A stretch of DNA of 64,000 bases, taken from contig JBMNOP010000011.1 in the NCBI GenBank assembly GCA_050943135.1, positions 1 through 64,000 on the forward strand. Reading direction: 5' to 3'. This stretch comes from RUG695 sp050943135. Lineage in GTDB: Bacteria > Planctomycetota > Planctomycetia > Pirellulales > Thermoguttaceae. The position numbers and the translations under genes were made by a program. This document shows positions 27,425 to 36,866 of the stretch, piece after piece. Under the pieces are notes generated by a model. That model had not been told where the DNA came from and did no database searches. It saw only the letters and a list, made by a program, of their open reading frames with translations. Position 1 is the stretch's first letter, and each line of letters starts with the position of its first letter.

Positions 27425-27564
27425 AAAAAAATCCCGATCCCACAGAACTTTGTTAGGGAAAACGGCTCCGAAAACAATATATCGAAATGGTTTGAGTTCC
27501 CCAATGGGTGACGGCCGTTTGGGCAACAAATTCGGAGTCTTTTTCGAGTTCTCTGGGATCGGGA
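27425..27564 (-). ncRNA. candidate structured RNA or long terminator between mraZ and glgC
   Basis: Arms at 27432-27449 and 27547-27564 are reverse complements at 17 of 18 positions. On the minus strand the second arm is followed by seven T (27431-27425). Between the arms a further 8/9 match (GACTCCGAA and TTCGGAGCC) and a CCCAA/TTGGG hairpin allow a long, bulged helix about 133 nt long. A weak promoter-like pair, TTGCCT then GATATC with a 17-nt spacer (27596-27568), ends just before the first arm. This looks like a small RNA gene with its own terminator, 6S-like in outline. It could instead be an elaborate mraZ terminator or a MITE. Confidence 0.4.
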
Positions 27565-27726
27565 CGTGATATCCTGACCGATTGCCTGACAGGCAAAAAA
27601 AGGGTGCTCGTCCTTGAAATCCTTTCTATCGCGATGGTGTTGAAACAGGTTTTAAAAATCCTGTATCAGCTTTCTTATACTGAACTTCGTTGTGGCGCCC
27701 CGGCGCAAACACAAAACGGGGAAGAC

Positions 27727-28218
27727 CTATCCGACTTTCGTCAGACTGGTAAGAATCTTCCGGAACTTCGGCATCCGCCGTTCGACGTAGCGAATCCACT
27801 TTTCGGGATGCCAGATCTCGATGCTGACCGCCGCGCCGACAACCATCACCTCGCTCCCCGGCTCAACACGCAAAAACTCGCGAAACCCTTCGGGAATCAA
27901 GAGGCGGCCCTTGCCGGCCAGTTGAATGGGACGGTAACCGGTCGAAAGGAGACGGCCCAACATCTGAAGTTGTGGGATTTTGTCGGTATAATCACCGGCC
28001 TGCTGGTGAAACTGAACGAGCTCGACACGTTTGCTGAACTCTTTCTCCCACGTCTCCTGAGGCCAGAGACTGATACAACCGGGGCGTTCCTTTACCAAAA
28101 CGCAATCACCCTCTTCATTGACCGGGAAGAGCTCGGCGAGCTTCTCGGGCAGCGAAAGACGGTAGCGATCGTCCAGCTTGCGACTGAATTCGCCCTGAAT
28201 GATTTTCAGTTCCGACAT
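27727..28218 (-). CDS. mraZ: transcriptional regulator MraZ
   Basis: A 163-residue SpoVT-AbrB-type regulator. The first half carries FSRKLDDRYRLSLPEKLAELF and the second repeats the DNA-binding unit with LAGKGRLLIPEGFREFLRV. In most bacteria mraZ heads the division/cell-wall cluster and represses its own promoter by binding tandem GTGGG boxes. Here no mraW, ftsL or other dcw gene follows; glgC is next after 485 nt. GTGGGAAAC repeats occur upstream (28235-28293), consistent with autoregulation. Confidence 0.93.
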   Translation of the reverse strand: MSELKIIQGEFSRKLDDRYRLSLPEKLAELFPVNEEGDCVLVKERPGCISLWPQETWEKEFSKRVELVQFHQQAGDYTDKIPQLQMLGRLLSTGYRPIQLAGKGRLLIPEGFREFLRVEPGSEVMVVGAAVSIEIWHPEKWIRYVERRMPKFRKILTSLTKVG

Positions 28219-28234
28219 TTGACCTCAAGGATAA

Positions 28235-28293
28235 ATTGGGTAAGTTTCCCACCATTGGGCCGCTTTGACGGGCCTATTGGGCAGGTTTCCCAC
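28235..28293 (-). promoter_or_regulatory. tandem MraZ-box-like repeats
   Basis: Two 18-bp repeats (28235-28252 and 28276-28293) are identical at 16 positions. Each begins GTGGGAAAC on the minus strand and ends CCCAAT. They are 41 bp apart. A third partial copy (CCCAAT) starts at 28259. They lie 17-75 nt upstream of mraZ, where an MraZ operator would be expected. Confidence 0.6.
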
Positions 28294-28424
28294 TGATTTG
28301 GTATTCAATCTACCAGATAATTACTCAAGATCAAGCGAGTTCTTTAAAAAATTTCCGATTTTTTTCGATTTTCCTGAAAAATGTTTCTTGGTGGGCGAAT
28401 CCTCGAAAATTTCGGTTCCCCCCC

Positions 28425-28452
28425 TTGATTGTCGGTCATCATCGGATATAAT
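28425..28452 (+). promoter_or_regulatory. tRNA-Asp promoter
   Basis: TTGATT (28425-28430), a 16-nt spacer, then TATAAT (28447-28452), 37 nt before the tRNA. Confidence 0.75.
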
Positions 28453-28489
28453 TGCGCTGTTATGCGGTTTCGACCGCGTAAAAACGGTT

Positions 28490-28563
<74 letters not shown>

Positions 28564-28568
28564 TTTTG

Positions 28569-28596
28569 GGAGCTGGTTTACCGGCTCCTTTTTTTT
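28569..28596 (+). terminator. intrinsic terminator after tRNA-Asp
   Basis: Stem GGAGCTGG/CCGGCTCC with loop TTTA, then eight T. Confidence 0.88.
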
Positions 28597-28675
28597 CCCC
28601 ATTTTTGCCACTCTTGTCTAACCGTTGCGTTAGGGCCACCGGCGGAATCGGAGTGTGTGGTGTCGAAAAAGCAAT

Positions 28676-29548
28676 ATGTCCGGATCAGATAAAACGGCAC
28701 TGGCGGGATACAGCGACGGAGAGCAAACCCACAAGGTCAAATTCGGTGAGATGACAATCGAAGGGTTCTCGCGTGCGCCGATTAAAACGTTTTATCGCAT
28801 CCCGGAACTGAAACTCGGCTTCGATCTCGGTTGGCAACCATGGGAGTACATGGGGACTCCCCGTTGGTTCATCACTCACACGCACATGGACCACATTCTC
28901 GCGCTGCCCGCTTATGTCGCACGTCGTCAGATGATGGACATGACCCCTCCGGCGGTCTATCTTCCCGCGCAAAAGGTCAATGAAGCACAAATGCTCCTCG
29001 CCGCGTTTACCCGACTCGATAACGGTCGGCTTCCCTGCAATCTCGTCGGCGTTGTCCCCGGAGACGAAATCGAGCTGTCACGGGAACTGGTGGTGACCGT
29101 CACGAAGACTTATCATTCGGTTCCGTCGGTCGGGTACCTTGTCTGGGAACGGCGCAAGAAACTCAAGCCGGCATACCTTGACCTCTCCGGTCCGGAGATC
29201 CGTGACCTGAAAGAGTCCGGGGTCGAAATCACCTACGAGGTCCGCTTACCCCGCGTTGCGTATCTGGGGGATTCGACGATCCGGGGGCTCGACGAGGCAC
29301 CCGATATGTACCGGGCCGATATCCTGATCACCGAGATGACATTCGTCTCCGCCGACGTGACGGCCGATACGCTCAAGGCCTCCGGACACATTCATTTGAA
29401 CGATATCGTCAGGCGCCAAGACCGGTTCGAGAACAAGTTGATCATTGCGGGGCACTTCTCGGCACGATACACAAACCAGGTGATCCTTTCACGCGTTCAC
29501 GCAGCGTTGCCCGACCTGCTCGGCGGTCGACTGCATCTTTGGTACTGA
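28676..29548 (+). CDS. metallo-beta-lactamase-fold RNase Z-like protein
   Basis: The 290-residue protein has the metal motif H68-T-H70-M-D72-H73, a second His near YHSVPSVGYLVW, the Asp-containing YLGDSTIRG strand, and GHFSARYTNQ near the end. The last matches the HFSxRY-type motif of tRNase Z enzymes, which trim tRNA 3' ends. Neither tRNA seen in this window encodes CCA, and RNase Z processing fits that. The ATG at 28676 was chosen for the conserved core; an upstream codon at 28655 is possible. It follows the tRNA-Asp terminator. Confidence 0.75.
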   Translation: MSGSDKTALAGYSDGEQTHKVKFGEMTIEGFSRAPIKTFYRIPELKLGFDLGWQPWEYMGTPRWFITHTHMDHILALPAYVARRQMMDMTPPAVYLPAQKVNEAQMLLAAFTRLDNGRLPCNLVGVVPGDEIELSRELVVTVTKTYHSVPSVGYLVWERRKKLKPAYLDLSGPEIRDLKESGVEITYEVRLPRVAYLGDSTIRGLDEAPDMYRADILITEMTFVSADVTADTLKASGHIHLNDIVRRQDRFENKLIIAGHFSARYTNQVILSRVHAALPDLLGGRLHLWY

Positions 29549-29629
29549 TGGACGATTTCACCCCCTGTTTCCGCCAAACCGACCCTTTTTTCTCGGCATT
29601 CTCCGACACTCACCCTCCCGTCCCTTACC

Positions 29630-29657
29630 TTGTCACCGACCGTGCATTTGGTAAGAT
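29630..29657 (+). promoter_or_regulatory. ffh promoter
   Basis: TTGTCA (29630-29635), a 16-nt spacer, then TAAGAT (29652-29657), 75 nt upstream of ffh. Confidence 0.6.
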
Positions 29658-29731
29658 ATTGAAGATATACCCTCCTGTTCGAGGGATGTCAGTCTGCCCG
29701 AAGTTTTCAGTATCACAGGTTTTATCATTCT

Positions 29732-31195
29732 ATGTTTGAGTCTCTGCAGGAAAGTCTGGGTTCCGCGTTCCGAACCATGCTCGGTCGCGGACGGATCACC
29801 GAATCGAACATTCGCGAGGGGATGGCCCTTGTACGCAAATCCCTCCTTGAAGCCGATGTCAGCGTTTCGGTCGTTCGCGATTTCGTCGCCAGAGTGACCG
29901 AAAAATCGCTTGGGGAAGAGGTTGTTAAAGTTCTCAATCCCACCGAGCAAATCGTCAAGATCGTCAATGACGAACTGGTCGCGCTGATGGGGCCGGTCGA
30001 CCCGGAAATCCCATTCAAGAAGCCTCTCACCGTCTTGATGCTCTGCGGTCTTCAGGGGTCAGGGAAAACAACCACCTGCGGAAAATTAGGTCATCGGCTC
30101 CGGAAACAGGGGCTCAAGCCGATGTTCGTGGCGGCCGACCTTCAGCGCCCTGCCGCGATCGACCAGCTCGAAGTGTTGGGGAATTCCCTCGGGATTCCGG
30201 TCTATACCGACCGCGTTTCGGAAGACCCGGTCGCGGTCTGCCGGGCCGCGTCGCAAAAGGCGCTGGCCGAAGGGTACGACGTCCTCATTCTCGATACCGC
30301 CGGGCGTCTGCATATTGACGAAGAGTTGATGGAGCAACTCAAACGGATCGAACGGCAGCTGAACCCCGACCAGGTCTATTTCGTGGTCGACTCGATGACA
30401 GGTCAAGACGCTGTCAACAGCGCGCAGGTATTTAATGACGCGCTGGAACTCGACGGCGTGATTCTCACCAAACTCGACGGCGACTCGCGCGGCGGGGCAG
30501 CGCTTTCGGTAAAATCGGTGACCGGCGTTCCGATCAAATTCATCGGAACGGGTGAAACGCTCGACGATCTCGACGAGTTCCACCCCGAACGAATGGCCAG
30601 TCGTATCCTCGGAATGGGCGACCTGGCGACCCTCATCGAATCGGCACAGTCGAAAATCGACGAAGACGAGCTCCTCCGCCAGCAGGAACGTCTCGAAAAA
30701 GGCCTTTTCACCCTCGATGATTTCCGAAGACAGATGTCGCAAATCACACGGCTCGGTTCGTTCGGGAAGATTCTGAGTTTTCTTCCCGGGATGGGGCAAC
30801 TCAGCAAAATGATGGGTTCGATGGATATTGATCCGGATCGGCAGATTCGCAAGATCGGCGGAATCATCGATTCGATGACCGCCGAGGAACGAAAGAACCC
30901 CCGGATCATCGACCAGCGTCGGCGGCGGCGTATCGCCAACGGGGCGGGGGTCGCCCCAAACCAAATTTCCGAACTGCTGAAAATGTTCTATCCGATGGCC
31001 GACATGATGAAACAGATGGGGCGGCTCGGACCCGGCGACCGGATGCGGGCGGTTCAAATGATGACCCAACAAGTTCAACAGGGAGCCTACGGCCAAAACC
31101 AGAAGAAGGGGACGGGAAAACGCCTGACGGCGAAAGAGCGAATGGAGCAACGCAAGCGGCTTGAAAAAGAGCGGAAAAAGAAGAAACGCCGCTAA
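29732..31195 (+). CDS. ffh: signal recognition particle protein
   Basis: The GTPase that, with SRP RNA, directs nascent membrane proteins to FtsY. The 487 residues have the N domain, G1 [15 protein letters not shown], the insertion-box region, G3 [14 protein letters not shown]4 [10 protein letters not shown] and a Met-rich M domain ([26 protein letters not shown]). A lysine-rich tail ends the chain. It precedes rpsP-trmD-rplS, the order common in many bacteria. No SRP RNA was found in the window. Confidence 0.97.
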   Translation: MFESLQESLGSAFRTMLGRGRITESNIREGMALVRKSLLEADVSVSVVRDFVARVTEKSLGEEVVKVLNPTEQIVKIVNDELVALMGPVDPEIPFKKPLTVLMLCGLQGSGKTTTCGKLGHRLRKQGLKPMFVAADLQRPAAIDQLEVLGNSLGIPVYTDRVSEDPVAVCRAASQKALAEGYDVLILDTAGRLHIDEELMEQLKRIERQLNPDQVYFVVDSMTGQDAVNSAQVFNDALELDGVILTKLDGDSRGGAALSVKSVTGVPIKFIGTGETLDDLDEFHPERMASRILGMGDLATLIESAQSKIDEDELLRQQERLEKGLFTLDDFRRQMSQITRLGSFGKILSFLPGMGQLSKMMGSMDIDPDRQIRKIGGIIDSMTAEERKNPRIIDQRRRRRIANGAGVAPNQISELLKMFYPMADMMKQMGRLGPGDRMRAVQMMTQQVQQGAYGQNQKKGTGKRLTAKERMEQRKRLEKERKKKKRR

Positions 31196-31214
31196 AAACG
31201 GATCTCCATCCCCC

Positions 31215-31242
31215 TTGCAACCTTTGCCCCCTGTGATAATAT
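31215..31242 (+). promoter_or_regulatory. putative promoter for rpsP-trmD-rplS
   Basis: TTGCAA (31215-31220), a 16-nt spacer, then TAATAT (31237-31242), about 75 nt before the rpsP start. Confidence 0.5.
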
Positions 31243-31317
31243 GGGATGATTATTCTGTAGAGATATCGAATTTCATTAAACTATCGCCTCGACAGGCAAC
31301 CAACTGAGGAGAATACC

Positions 31318-31734
31318 TTGGCAGTCAGAATTCGTTTGAAGATGATGGGGCGCAAACACCGTCCGTTTTTCCGTCTTTGTGCAGTAGACGCTCGCAAACC
31401 ACGTGACGGTCGCGTTCTTGAAGAGCTCGGCATCTATGATCCGATGGTTGCCGATACCGATGCCCGTGCCGTTCTGCGCGGTGAACGCATCGATTATTGG
31501 CTCGGTGTCGGGGCGATCCCCTCCCCGAAAGTCGCCGTACTGATCAAGAAATACGGCACCGGCGGCACACACCTTGAAGCTCAGCAGGCCGCGCTGGCCA
31601 AGCTTAAGAACAAGCCGCGTTATGTCGCCTCCGCCGAAAAGGCCGTTGTTTCAATGACGGCTCCGGAAGAAGCCGCGCCGGCCGCACCGGTAGAAGAAGA
31701 TACTCCGGCCGAGTCTGCCGAAGCCACGGAGTGA
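31318..31734 (+). CDS. rpsP: 30S ribosomal protein S16
   Basis: S16 stabilises the body of the small subunit. The family core (VRIRLKMMGRKHRPFFRLCAV...LGIYDP) fills residues 3-85. A non-conserved Ala/Glu-rich tail of about 45 residues is added. The start is TTG at 31318, fixed by GGAG seven bases upstream and by the S16 N-terminus; no ATG fits. It is followed by three hairpins and then trmD. Confidence 0.96.
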   Translation: MAVRIRLKMMGRKHRPFFRLCAVDARKPRDGRVLEELGIYDPMVADTDARAVLRGERIDYWLGVGAIPSPKVAVLIKKYGTGGTHLEAQQAALAKLKNKPRYVASAEKAVVSMTAPEEAAPAAPVEEDTPAESAEATE

Positions 31735-31746
31735 TCATCACCGACC

Positions 31747-31820
31747 ACACTCCGCAACCGGAGTGTACCACCGCGGGGGACCTGTTACCCGCGGTTTTTG
31801 TTCGGGCACATGTTGCCCGA
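31747..31820 (+). promoter_or_regulatory. three consecutive hairpins between rpsP and trmD
   Basis: Hairpin 1: ACACTCCG/CGGAGTGT, loop CAAC (31747-31766). Hairpin 2: ACCGCGGG/CCCGCGGT with a 10-nt loop and five T (31770-31799), a terminator-like unit. Hairpin 3: TCGGGCA/TGCCCGA (31802-31820). They fill most of the spacer before trmD and may reduce read-through or control trmD and rplS levels. Confidence 0.65.
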
Positions 31821-31858
31821 GCCGATGCCGTCGAAAACGGCAGAGAGCGAAGCCGTTT

Positions 31859-32623
31859 ATGCGTTTTGATATCTTGACCCTTTTCCCGGGAATCTTCGAG
31901 AGTTTTCTCGGTGAGAGTCTCTTAAAAAACGCCATTGATGCCGGACTGATTCAGGTCCATCTCCGCAATATTCGCGATTGGGCCGACGATCGGCACGGCA
32001 CGGTAGACGACACACCTTACGGCGGGGGGGCCGGAATGGTGATGAAAGTCGATAAAGTGGTTCCCTGCGTCGAAGATGTTCGGGCCGAGTTTCCCGATCC
32101 CGGTCACCTGATCCTTCTGACACCGCAAGGCCGCCGGTTGAGTCAGCCGATCGTCGAAGAGCTTGCCCAAAACCAGAGGATCCTCCTCCTGTGCGGGCGG
32201 TACGAGGGGTTTGATGAACGGGTTACCGAAATACTTCGTCCCGACGAAATCTCGATCGGCGATTTCGTGTTAAACGGGGGTGAGGTCGCCGCGATGGCAG
32301 TCGTGGAGTCAGTGACTCGGCTGATCCCCGGTGTTTTGGGTGATGCCGATTCGACGCGATTCGATTCGTTTTCGTCCGGGAACCGAATTTTGGAAGAGCC
32401 GCAATACACTCGCCCTCGCGAGTTTCGCGGTTTAGAGGTTCCCGAGGTCCTTCTTTCGGGAGATCACGGCCGGGTCGAAAAGTGGCGAGAGGCCGAAAGG
32501 CTCCGTCGGACGCTCGAACGGCGTCCCGACCTGCTCGACAACCGGAAACCGGAAAAAGAGCTTGAGGCCGAGGGGCCGCACGATACGGAAAAACAAAACA
32601 AGTCTTCGGGTTGTTTGGGGTAA
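31859..32623 (+). CDS. trmD: tRNA (guanine-37-N1)-methyltransferase
   Basis: SPOUT-family enzyme that methylates G37 to prevent frameshifting. The 254 residues start MRFDILTLFPGIF and contain the knot region GRYEGFDERV, the SAM loop ISIGDFVLNGGE, and the C-terminal domain with YTRPREFRG and PEVLLSGDH. The ATG at 31859 was selected because family similarity begins there; longer upstream codons run into the hairpins. The C-terminal 25 residues are non-conserved and charged. Confidence 0.96.
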   Translation: MRFDILTLFPGIFESFLGESLLKNAIDAGLIQVHLRNIRDWADDRHGTVDDTPYGGGAGMVMKVDKVVPCVEDVRAEFPDPGHLILLTPQGRRLSQPIVEELAQNQRILLLCGRYEGFDERVTEILRPDEISIGDFVLNGGEVAAMAVVESVTRLIPGVLGDADSTRFDSFSSGNRILEEPQYTRPREFRGLEVPEVLLSGDHGRVEKWREAERLRRTLERRPDLLDNRKPEKELEAEGPHDTEKQNKSSGCLG

Positions 32624-32753
32624 TTCCCGAGCTTCTTTTTAGCCCGGAACGGTTATTGCCGGGAGTTCTTAACGAAGGCTTCTCAGGGAAATACGGATGT
32701 TTTGACCGACAGACGTTTTCCATAACTTTCTACGAAAGGTTTAAGGTTTTACA

Positions 32754-33200
32754 GTGTCCCAAGAACTCCTGAAAAAAGTTGATGCGCTTGGCGTCAAAGA
32801 AAACGTTTCCAAGTTTGACATCGGTGACACGGTTAATGTTCATTGCAAGATCCTTGAAGGCGGCAAAGAACGTATCCAGATCTTCAACGGCGTGGTGATC
32901 GCCAAGAGCGGCGGCGGCCCGCGTGAAATGTTCACCGTCCGCCGTATCGTCGGCGGAGAAGGCGTTGAACGCAAGTTCCCTCTCCATTCCCCGAAAATCG
33001 CCAGGGTCGAAGTTGTTCGTTCGGCTGTGGTCCGCCGCGCGAAACTCTACTTTCTGCGTGATCGCGTCGGGAAGGCCGTCCGTCTTCAGGAACGCCGCGT
33101 AGAGCGCGTTGTCGACGAATCGGCGAAGGCCAACAAGATGAAGCGGGGCAAGAAAGCGAAGGCCGCGAAACGCGCCGCCAAAGAAGCCACCGAGAAATAG
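32754..33200 (+). CDS. rplS: 50S ribosomal protein L19
   Basis: L19 sits at the subunit interface. The 148 residues show FDIGDTVNVHCKILEGGKERIQIFNG, FTVRRIVGGEGVERKFPLHSP and KIARVEVVRSAVVRRAKLYF, the family core; the C-terminal tail is extended and Lys/Ala-rich. It begins with GTG, with AAAGGT upstream. The operon ends in a terminator 40 nt later. Confidence 0.97.
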   Translation: MSQELLKKVDALGVKENVSKFDIGDTVNVHCKILEGGKERIQIFNGVVIAKSGGGPREMFTVRRIVGGEGVERKFPLHSPKIARVEVVRSAVVRRAKLYFLRDRVGKAVRLQERRVERVVDESAKANKMKRGKKAKAAKRAAKEATEK

Positions 33201-33239
33201 TTCGGTGCCCTCGCGTCCGACATCGGGTGTTCACTCCAA

Positions 33240-33268
33240 GGGAACGTGAAAATCATGTTCCCTTTTTT
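33240..33268 (+). terminator. terminator after rplS
   Basis: GGGAAC/GTTCCC with a TG/CA extension, followed by six T (33263-33268). Confidence 0.85.
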
Positions 33269-33440
33269 ATTGTTTATATCCTTGCCCCGTCTTACACATT
33301 ATCTTCAAATTTCTTATTTTGCACTGGACATCCCCCCCCTCATTTCTGTAAACTCCCGAGGAAGGGGAATTGCCGGTCGAGACACAGGCTTCGGGGAGCG
33401 GTCGATCGACAGGTCAAGGAATGTATCTATAAGCGGCATC

Positions 33441-35285
33441 ATGATGAAATCGAAATTGGATTTGCGCGGGTCTCTTCTCTGGGGGATAACACTGTGGGGG
33501 ATCTTGTCTTTGTCGGTCCCCCTGTCGGGACGGGCACAAGAGGTAAATCTCCCTCCCCCGCCGGAACTGATGGGCGTCAGGCCGGGCGTAACCACGCTTG
33601 ACGAACTGGGTCGAAATCCCGCGTTCGGTAAACTACAAGCTCAAAACAGGCTTGGCGAATATGACGTTTATGCCTGTCGGATTCCGAATCTTCCCGACAT
33701 TCCCTTTGTTCAGTTCTTGGTGAAGGATGGACGGGTCGAAGTGGTAGTTGCCAACCTGAGGGAACCATGCGGACTTTCCGACGCGCGCGTTTCGTTCCAA
33801 GAGTCAACCGGCAATTATCAACCGATTCTTATTCAGGATGCCGAGGGAAAATATCGGGAAATCTATCCGGAAACCGGGGTCTCATTCATTCTGAAAAAGA
33901 GCGAGGATGATCCAAGCAAGCCGAGTGACAAAATCGTTCAGATCGTGATGGAACAGACCAAACCGGACTTCTTCCTGGTACGTGCCGACGAAAACCGGCG
34001 CAAGCTCCTCGGGGAAGGGTCGATTGCCGGGATTTGCACCGACGCCGAAACGGTTCTGAAGCTTGATCCGAACAACGCTTCGGCCTACTGGCTGTTGGCG
34101 ACGGCCGATTACCTGGTCGAGGATTACAGCGGTGCGATCGAACTGGTAACCCAGGCGGTTCAACGAAACGACCGGGTTCCGGAATATCATTTCCTGATGC
34201 TGAATCTCCTCGAGCGAACCAACGCTATCGACAACGGTCTTCGCTATTGGGAAGCGGTTCGAGAAATCTGTAGCACAAACCCGTATCATATCGTGGAACT
34301 GTCGACACTTCGTGCGGCGCTTCTGCTGAAAAAATCGGAAGTCGACTGCGACACGGCAATCACGGAACTGCAAAAGACGGTCGAAACCCTCAAACTGCTC
34401 GCCTCCGAAGGAAAAGGGGAACGGGACAGGCTCAGGACCCTTGAACTGACCGCCAAGGCCTATACCGTGCTCGGAAGCGCCATCGCAGCCAAAGAATGGA
34501 AAGATTCCGCCGAGCGGGCCAAAGCGTATCTCTGGTTCAAAGCGGCGAAAACGATACTGGAAAAAGCGATCCCGAAAAATCCTGCAGCAGTGATCTCACT
34601 CTTCGACCTCTGGCGCGCCGCGTCGGAGGCCGCACTGGCCGATCCCGCGAAAACCGAGATCGACGTCTTCCTCATCGAAATGCCCGCAGTCGCCGAATCG
34701 TGCCTGCAAAGAACCGCCGGCTCGTTGGAAGAGGAGATGATTCGGATCAAAACCGGAGAAACCTTCTTTAACGCGTTCCTGGCCGCCGACACGCGCGGAG
34801 ACAAACAAGTGGCGGAAATCTACGCGCTGAAAACCTGCGAGTATCTGGCACCTTGTCTGGAGACCGATCCGCACCGAATCATCAGTATCATCGGTCCGGT
34901 CGACTATGAACTCGGAATCTATTTCAACGACAGCGAAAATCACCGGGACCTGGCACCTCCCCTTCTGGCGAGTGCGGCCCAATCGGTCTCGGCGTCACTG
35001 GCATTCGACGGTTCGGCCCAAGACGGAGATCAGGGAATCCGGCTCGTCAATATCGGGAAAGCCTACTGGCACGCCAACGAGCAGCAGCGTGGGTTGGAGC
35101 TGACCAAGCAAGGGGTCGACCTCATCGAAACGGCCGTAAAAGCACGGAATTTCCCGAAAGAGGAATATACCATTCCCTGCCAGAATCTCATCACCATCTA
35201 CAAAGCGCTCGGCGACTCGGAAAACGCCGAGATCTACACCGAAAAACTGAATACCCTCCTTGAAGGTTTTCCTCAATCCCATTAG
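33441..35285 (+). CDS. secreted TPR-repeat protein with unknown N-terminal domain
   Basis: The ATG at 33441 (or 33444) opens a signal peptide (LLWGITLWGILSLSVPLSG then RAQE). Residues about 40-180 form a beta-rich region of unknown fold (MGVRPGVTTLDELGRNPAFG, then CRIPNLPDIPFVQF). The rest, from about residue 215, is TPR-like (LDPNNASAYWLLATADYLVEDYSGA). No catalytic motif is visible. The length is 614 residues. It is probably periplasmic. It is preceded by the rplS terminator, so it should have its own promoter, though none stands out. Function unknown. Confidence 0.75.
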   Translation: MMKSKLDLRGSLLWGITLWGILSLSVPLSGRAQEVNLPPPPELMGVRPGVTTLDELGRNPAFGKLQAQNRLGEYDVYACRIPNLPDIPFVQFLVKDGRVEVVVANLREPCGLSDARVSFQESTGNYQPILIQDAEGKYREIYPETGVSFILKKSEDDPSKPSDKIVQIVMEQTKPDFFLVRADENRRKLLGEGSIAGICTDAETVLKLDPNNASAYWLLATADYLVEDYSGAIELVTQAVQRNDRVPEYHFLMLNLLERTNAIDNGLRYWEAVREICSTNPYHIVELSTLRAALLLKKSEVDCDTAITELQKTVETLKLLASEGKGERDRLRTLELTAKAYTVLGSAIAAKEWKDSAERAKAYLWFKAAKTILEKAIPKNPAAVISLFDLWRAASEAALADPAKTEIDVFLIEMPAVAESCLQRTAGSLEEEMIRIKTGETFFNAFLAADTRGDKQVAEIYALKTCEYLAPCLETDPHRIISIIGPVDYELGIYFNDSENHRDLAPPLLASAAQSVSASLAFDGSAQDGDQGIRLVNIGKAYWHANEQQRGLELTKQGVDLIETAVKARNFPKEEYTIPCQNLITIYKALGDSENAEIYTEKLNTLLEGFPQSH

Positions 35286-35452
35286 AATGGTTGGCGAGTG
35301 ATCTCATCCGGCGGCGGCACGCTTTTTGGACACGCCGCGGTGCGACGATCTGCTGTTTCCCCCATACCCGCGAGGTGTGCTCGGTGTAACTCCCACCAAG
35401 AGCCCGTGAAAATAGCGCGACAACAAAGAATCCGGAGTAAGTAAGAGGTACC

Positions 35453-36769
35453 ATGTCCTACGCTGAGCGTTTTCCGCATTTGAAAGCCAATGATCCCGAA
35501 GTTTACGAACTTATTCGGCAGCAGTGCGAGCTGGAATCGACGACACTGAAAATGATCGCCTCCGAAAGTTACGCCACCTACGAAGTCATGGAAGCCTGCG
35601 GTTCGTTGTTCACCAATAAATACAGCGAAGGGTATCCCGGCGCCCGCTATTATGAGGGGAACGAGGTGACCGACAAGATTGAAAATCTTGCTTGTGAGCG
35701 TGGGAGAAAACTCTTCGGTGCCGAACATTTCAATGTTCAACCCTATTCCGGTTCTCCGGCAAACCAGGCGGTCTATCGCGCCGTGGTCAAACCGGGAGAC
35801 AAAATCATGGGCATGCCGGTCACCGACGGCGGTCACCTGACCCACGGTTGGAAAGTCAATTTTTCCGGCATGGACTACGTTCAGGTTCCGTATGGCACCG
35901 ATCCGCAGACCGGCAAAATCGATATGGATCAGGTGCGTGAAATCGCTCGGAGAGAACGCCCCAAGATGATCTGGGCGGGGACAAGCGCCTACCCGCTGCA
36001 ACTCGACTACGCGGCGTTCGCCGAAATCGCCAAAGAAGTCGATGCCTATCTCGTCGCCGATATCGCCCATATCAACGCGCTGATCATTGCCGGGGTTCAT
36101 CCCGATCCGGTTCCCCACTGCGATGTTGTCAGCAGCACTTCGCACAAGATGCTCCGCGGCCCCCGGGCGGGTTTCCTGATGTCGAAAATCGAAGACCGTT
36201 ACCAGCAGAAATATTTCGCCGACAGCAAATTCAACCTGGCGCAACGGATCGACCGCGCCGTCTTCCCCGGACTGCAAGGGGGCCCACACATGCACGCAAT
36301 CGCGGCAATAGCGACGGCGTTTGCCTATGCGATGACAGACGAATTCAAAGACTACGGCCGCCAGATCGTCAGGAACGCCCGCGCACTGGTCGGCGCAATC
36401 ACCGAGAAGGGTTACGATGTGGCTTCCGGGGGCACCGATACCCACCTGGTCATCCTCGATTTCCGTAAAGAAGAGTTTACCGGAAGAGACATCGCGCAGG
36501 CGATGGCCAAGTGCGGTATCATCGCGAACTTCAATATGGTTCCGGGTGACCAACGTAAACCGTCGGTTACCAGCGGGGTACGTTTGGGAACCCCCTCCCT
36601 GACAACCCTCGGGATGAAAGAGGCCGATATGCTGAAAGTCGCCGACTGGATCGACCGGGTCTGCAAGAATGTTCATGATATCGACAAGGTTGCACCGCGT
36701 ATCCGTGGCGAAATCGCCGAATACCTTAAAGGGTTCGATATTCCCGGGATTCGTCCCAAGTTGATTTGA
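35453..36769 (+). CDS. glyA: serine hydroxymethyltransferase
   Basis: PLP enzyme that makes glycine and methylene-tetrahydrofolate from serine. The 438 residues include IASESYATYEVMEACGS, YSEGYPGARYYEGNEVTDKIE, the LVADIAHINALI loop and the lysine site VVSSTSHKMLRGPRAG (typically TTTTHKTLRGPRGG). Ser and Met replace usual Thr residues next to the PLP lysine, a mild oddity. A 167-nt upstream region holds no recognised riboswitch. Confidence 0.95.
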   Translation: MSYAERFPHLKANDPEVYELIRQQCELESTTLKMIASESYATYEVMEACGSLFTNKYSEGYPGARYYEGNEVTDKIENLACERGRKLFGAEHFNVQPYSGSPANQAVYRAVVKPGDKIMGMPVTDGGHLTHGWKVNFSGMDYVQVPYGTDPQTGKIDMDQVREIARRERPKMIWAGTSAYPLQLDYAAFAEIAKEVDAYLVADIAHINALIIAGVHPDPVPHCDVVSSTSHKMLRGPRAGFLMSKIEDRYQQKYFADSKFNLAQRIDRAVFPGLQGGPHMHAIAAIATAFAYAMTDEFKDYGRQIVRNARALVGAITEKGYDVASGGTDTHLVILDFRKEEFTGRDIAQAMAKCGIIANFNMVPGDQRKPSVTSGVRLGTPSLTTLGMKEADMLKVADWIDRVCKNVHDIDKVAPRIRGEIAEYLKGFDIPGIRPKLI

Positions 36770-36866
36770 AAGCCGCGGAGTTGCCGCCCCCCACCGGGGT
36801 CCGGCAACAATTCCGGAATGCGAAACACGGCATGGCCGTGATGTCCTTTAACCACACGCCGGCAGA

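Noticed and set aside
27432..27564. MITE or insertion-sequence ends
   Set aside because: The imperfect terminal repeats fit a MITE, but no target duplication is seen and the T7 run favours an RNA terminator; kept only as an alternative.
27582..27600. Terminator at TTGCCTGACAGGCAAAAAAA
   Set aside because: The run is A on the + strand, and on the minus strand the T run precedes the hairpin, so neither direction gives a proper terminator.
35286..35452. Riboswitch (glycine or THF) before glyA
   Set aside because: The 167-nt leader shows none of the conserved cores I know for these classes.
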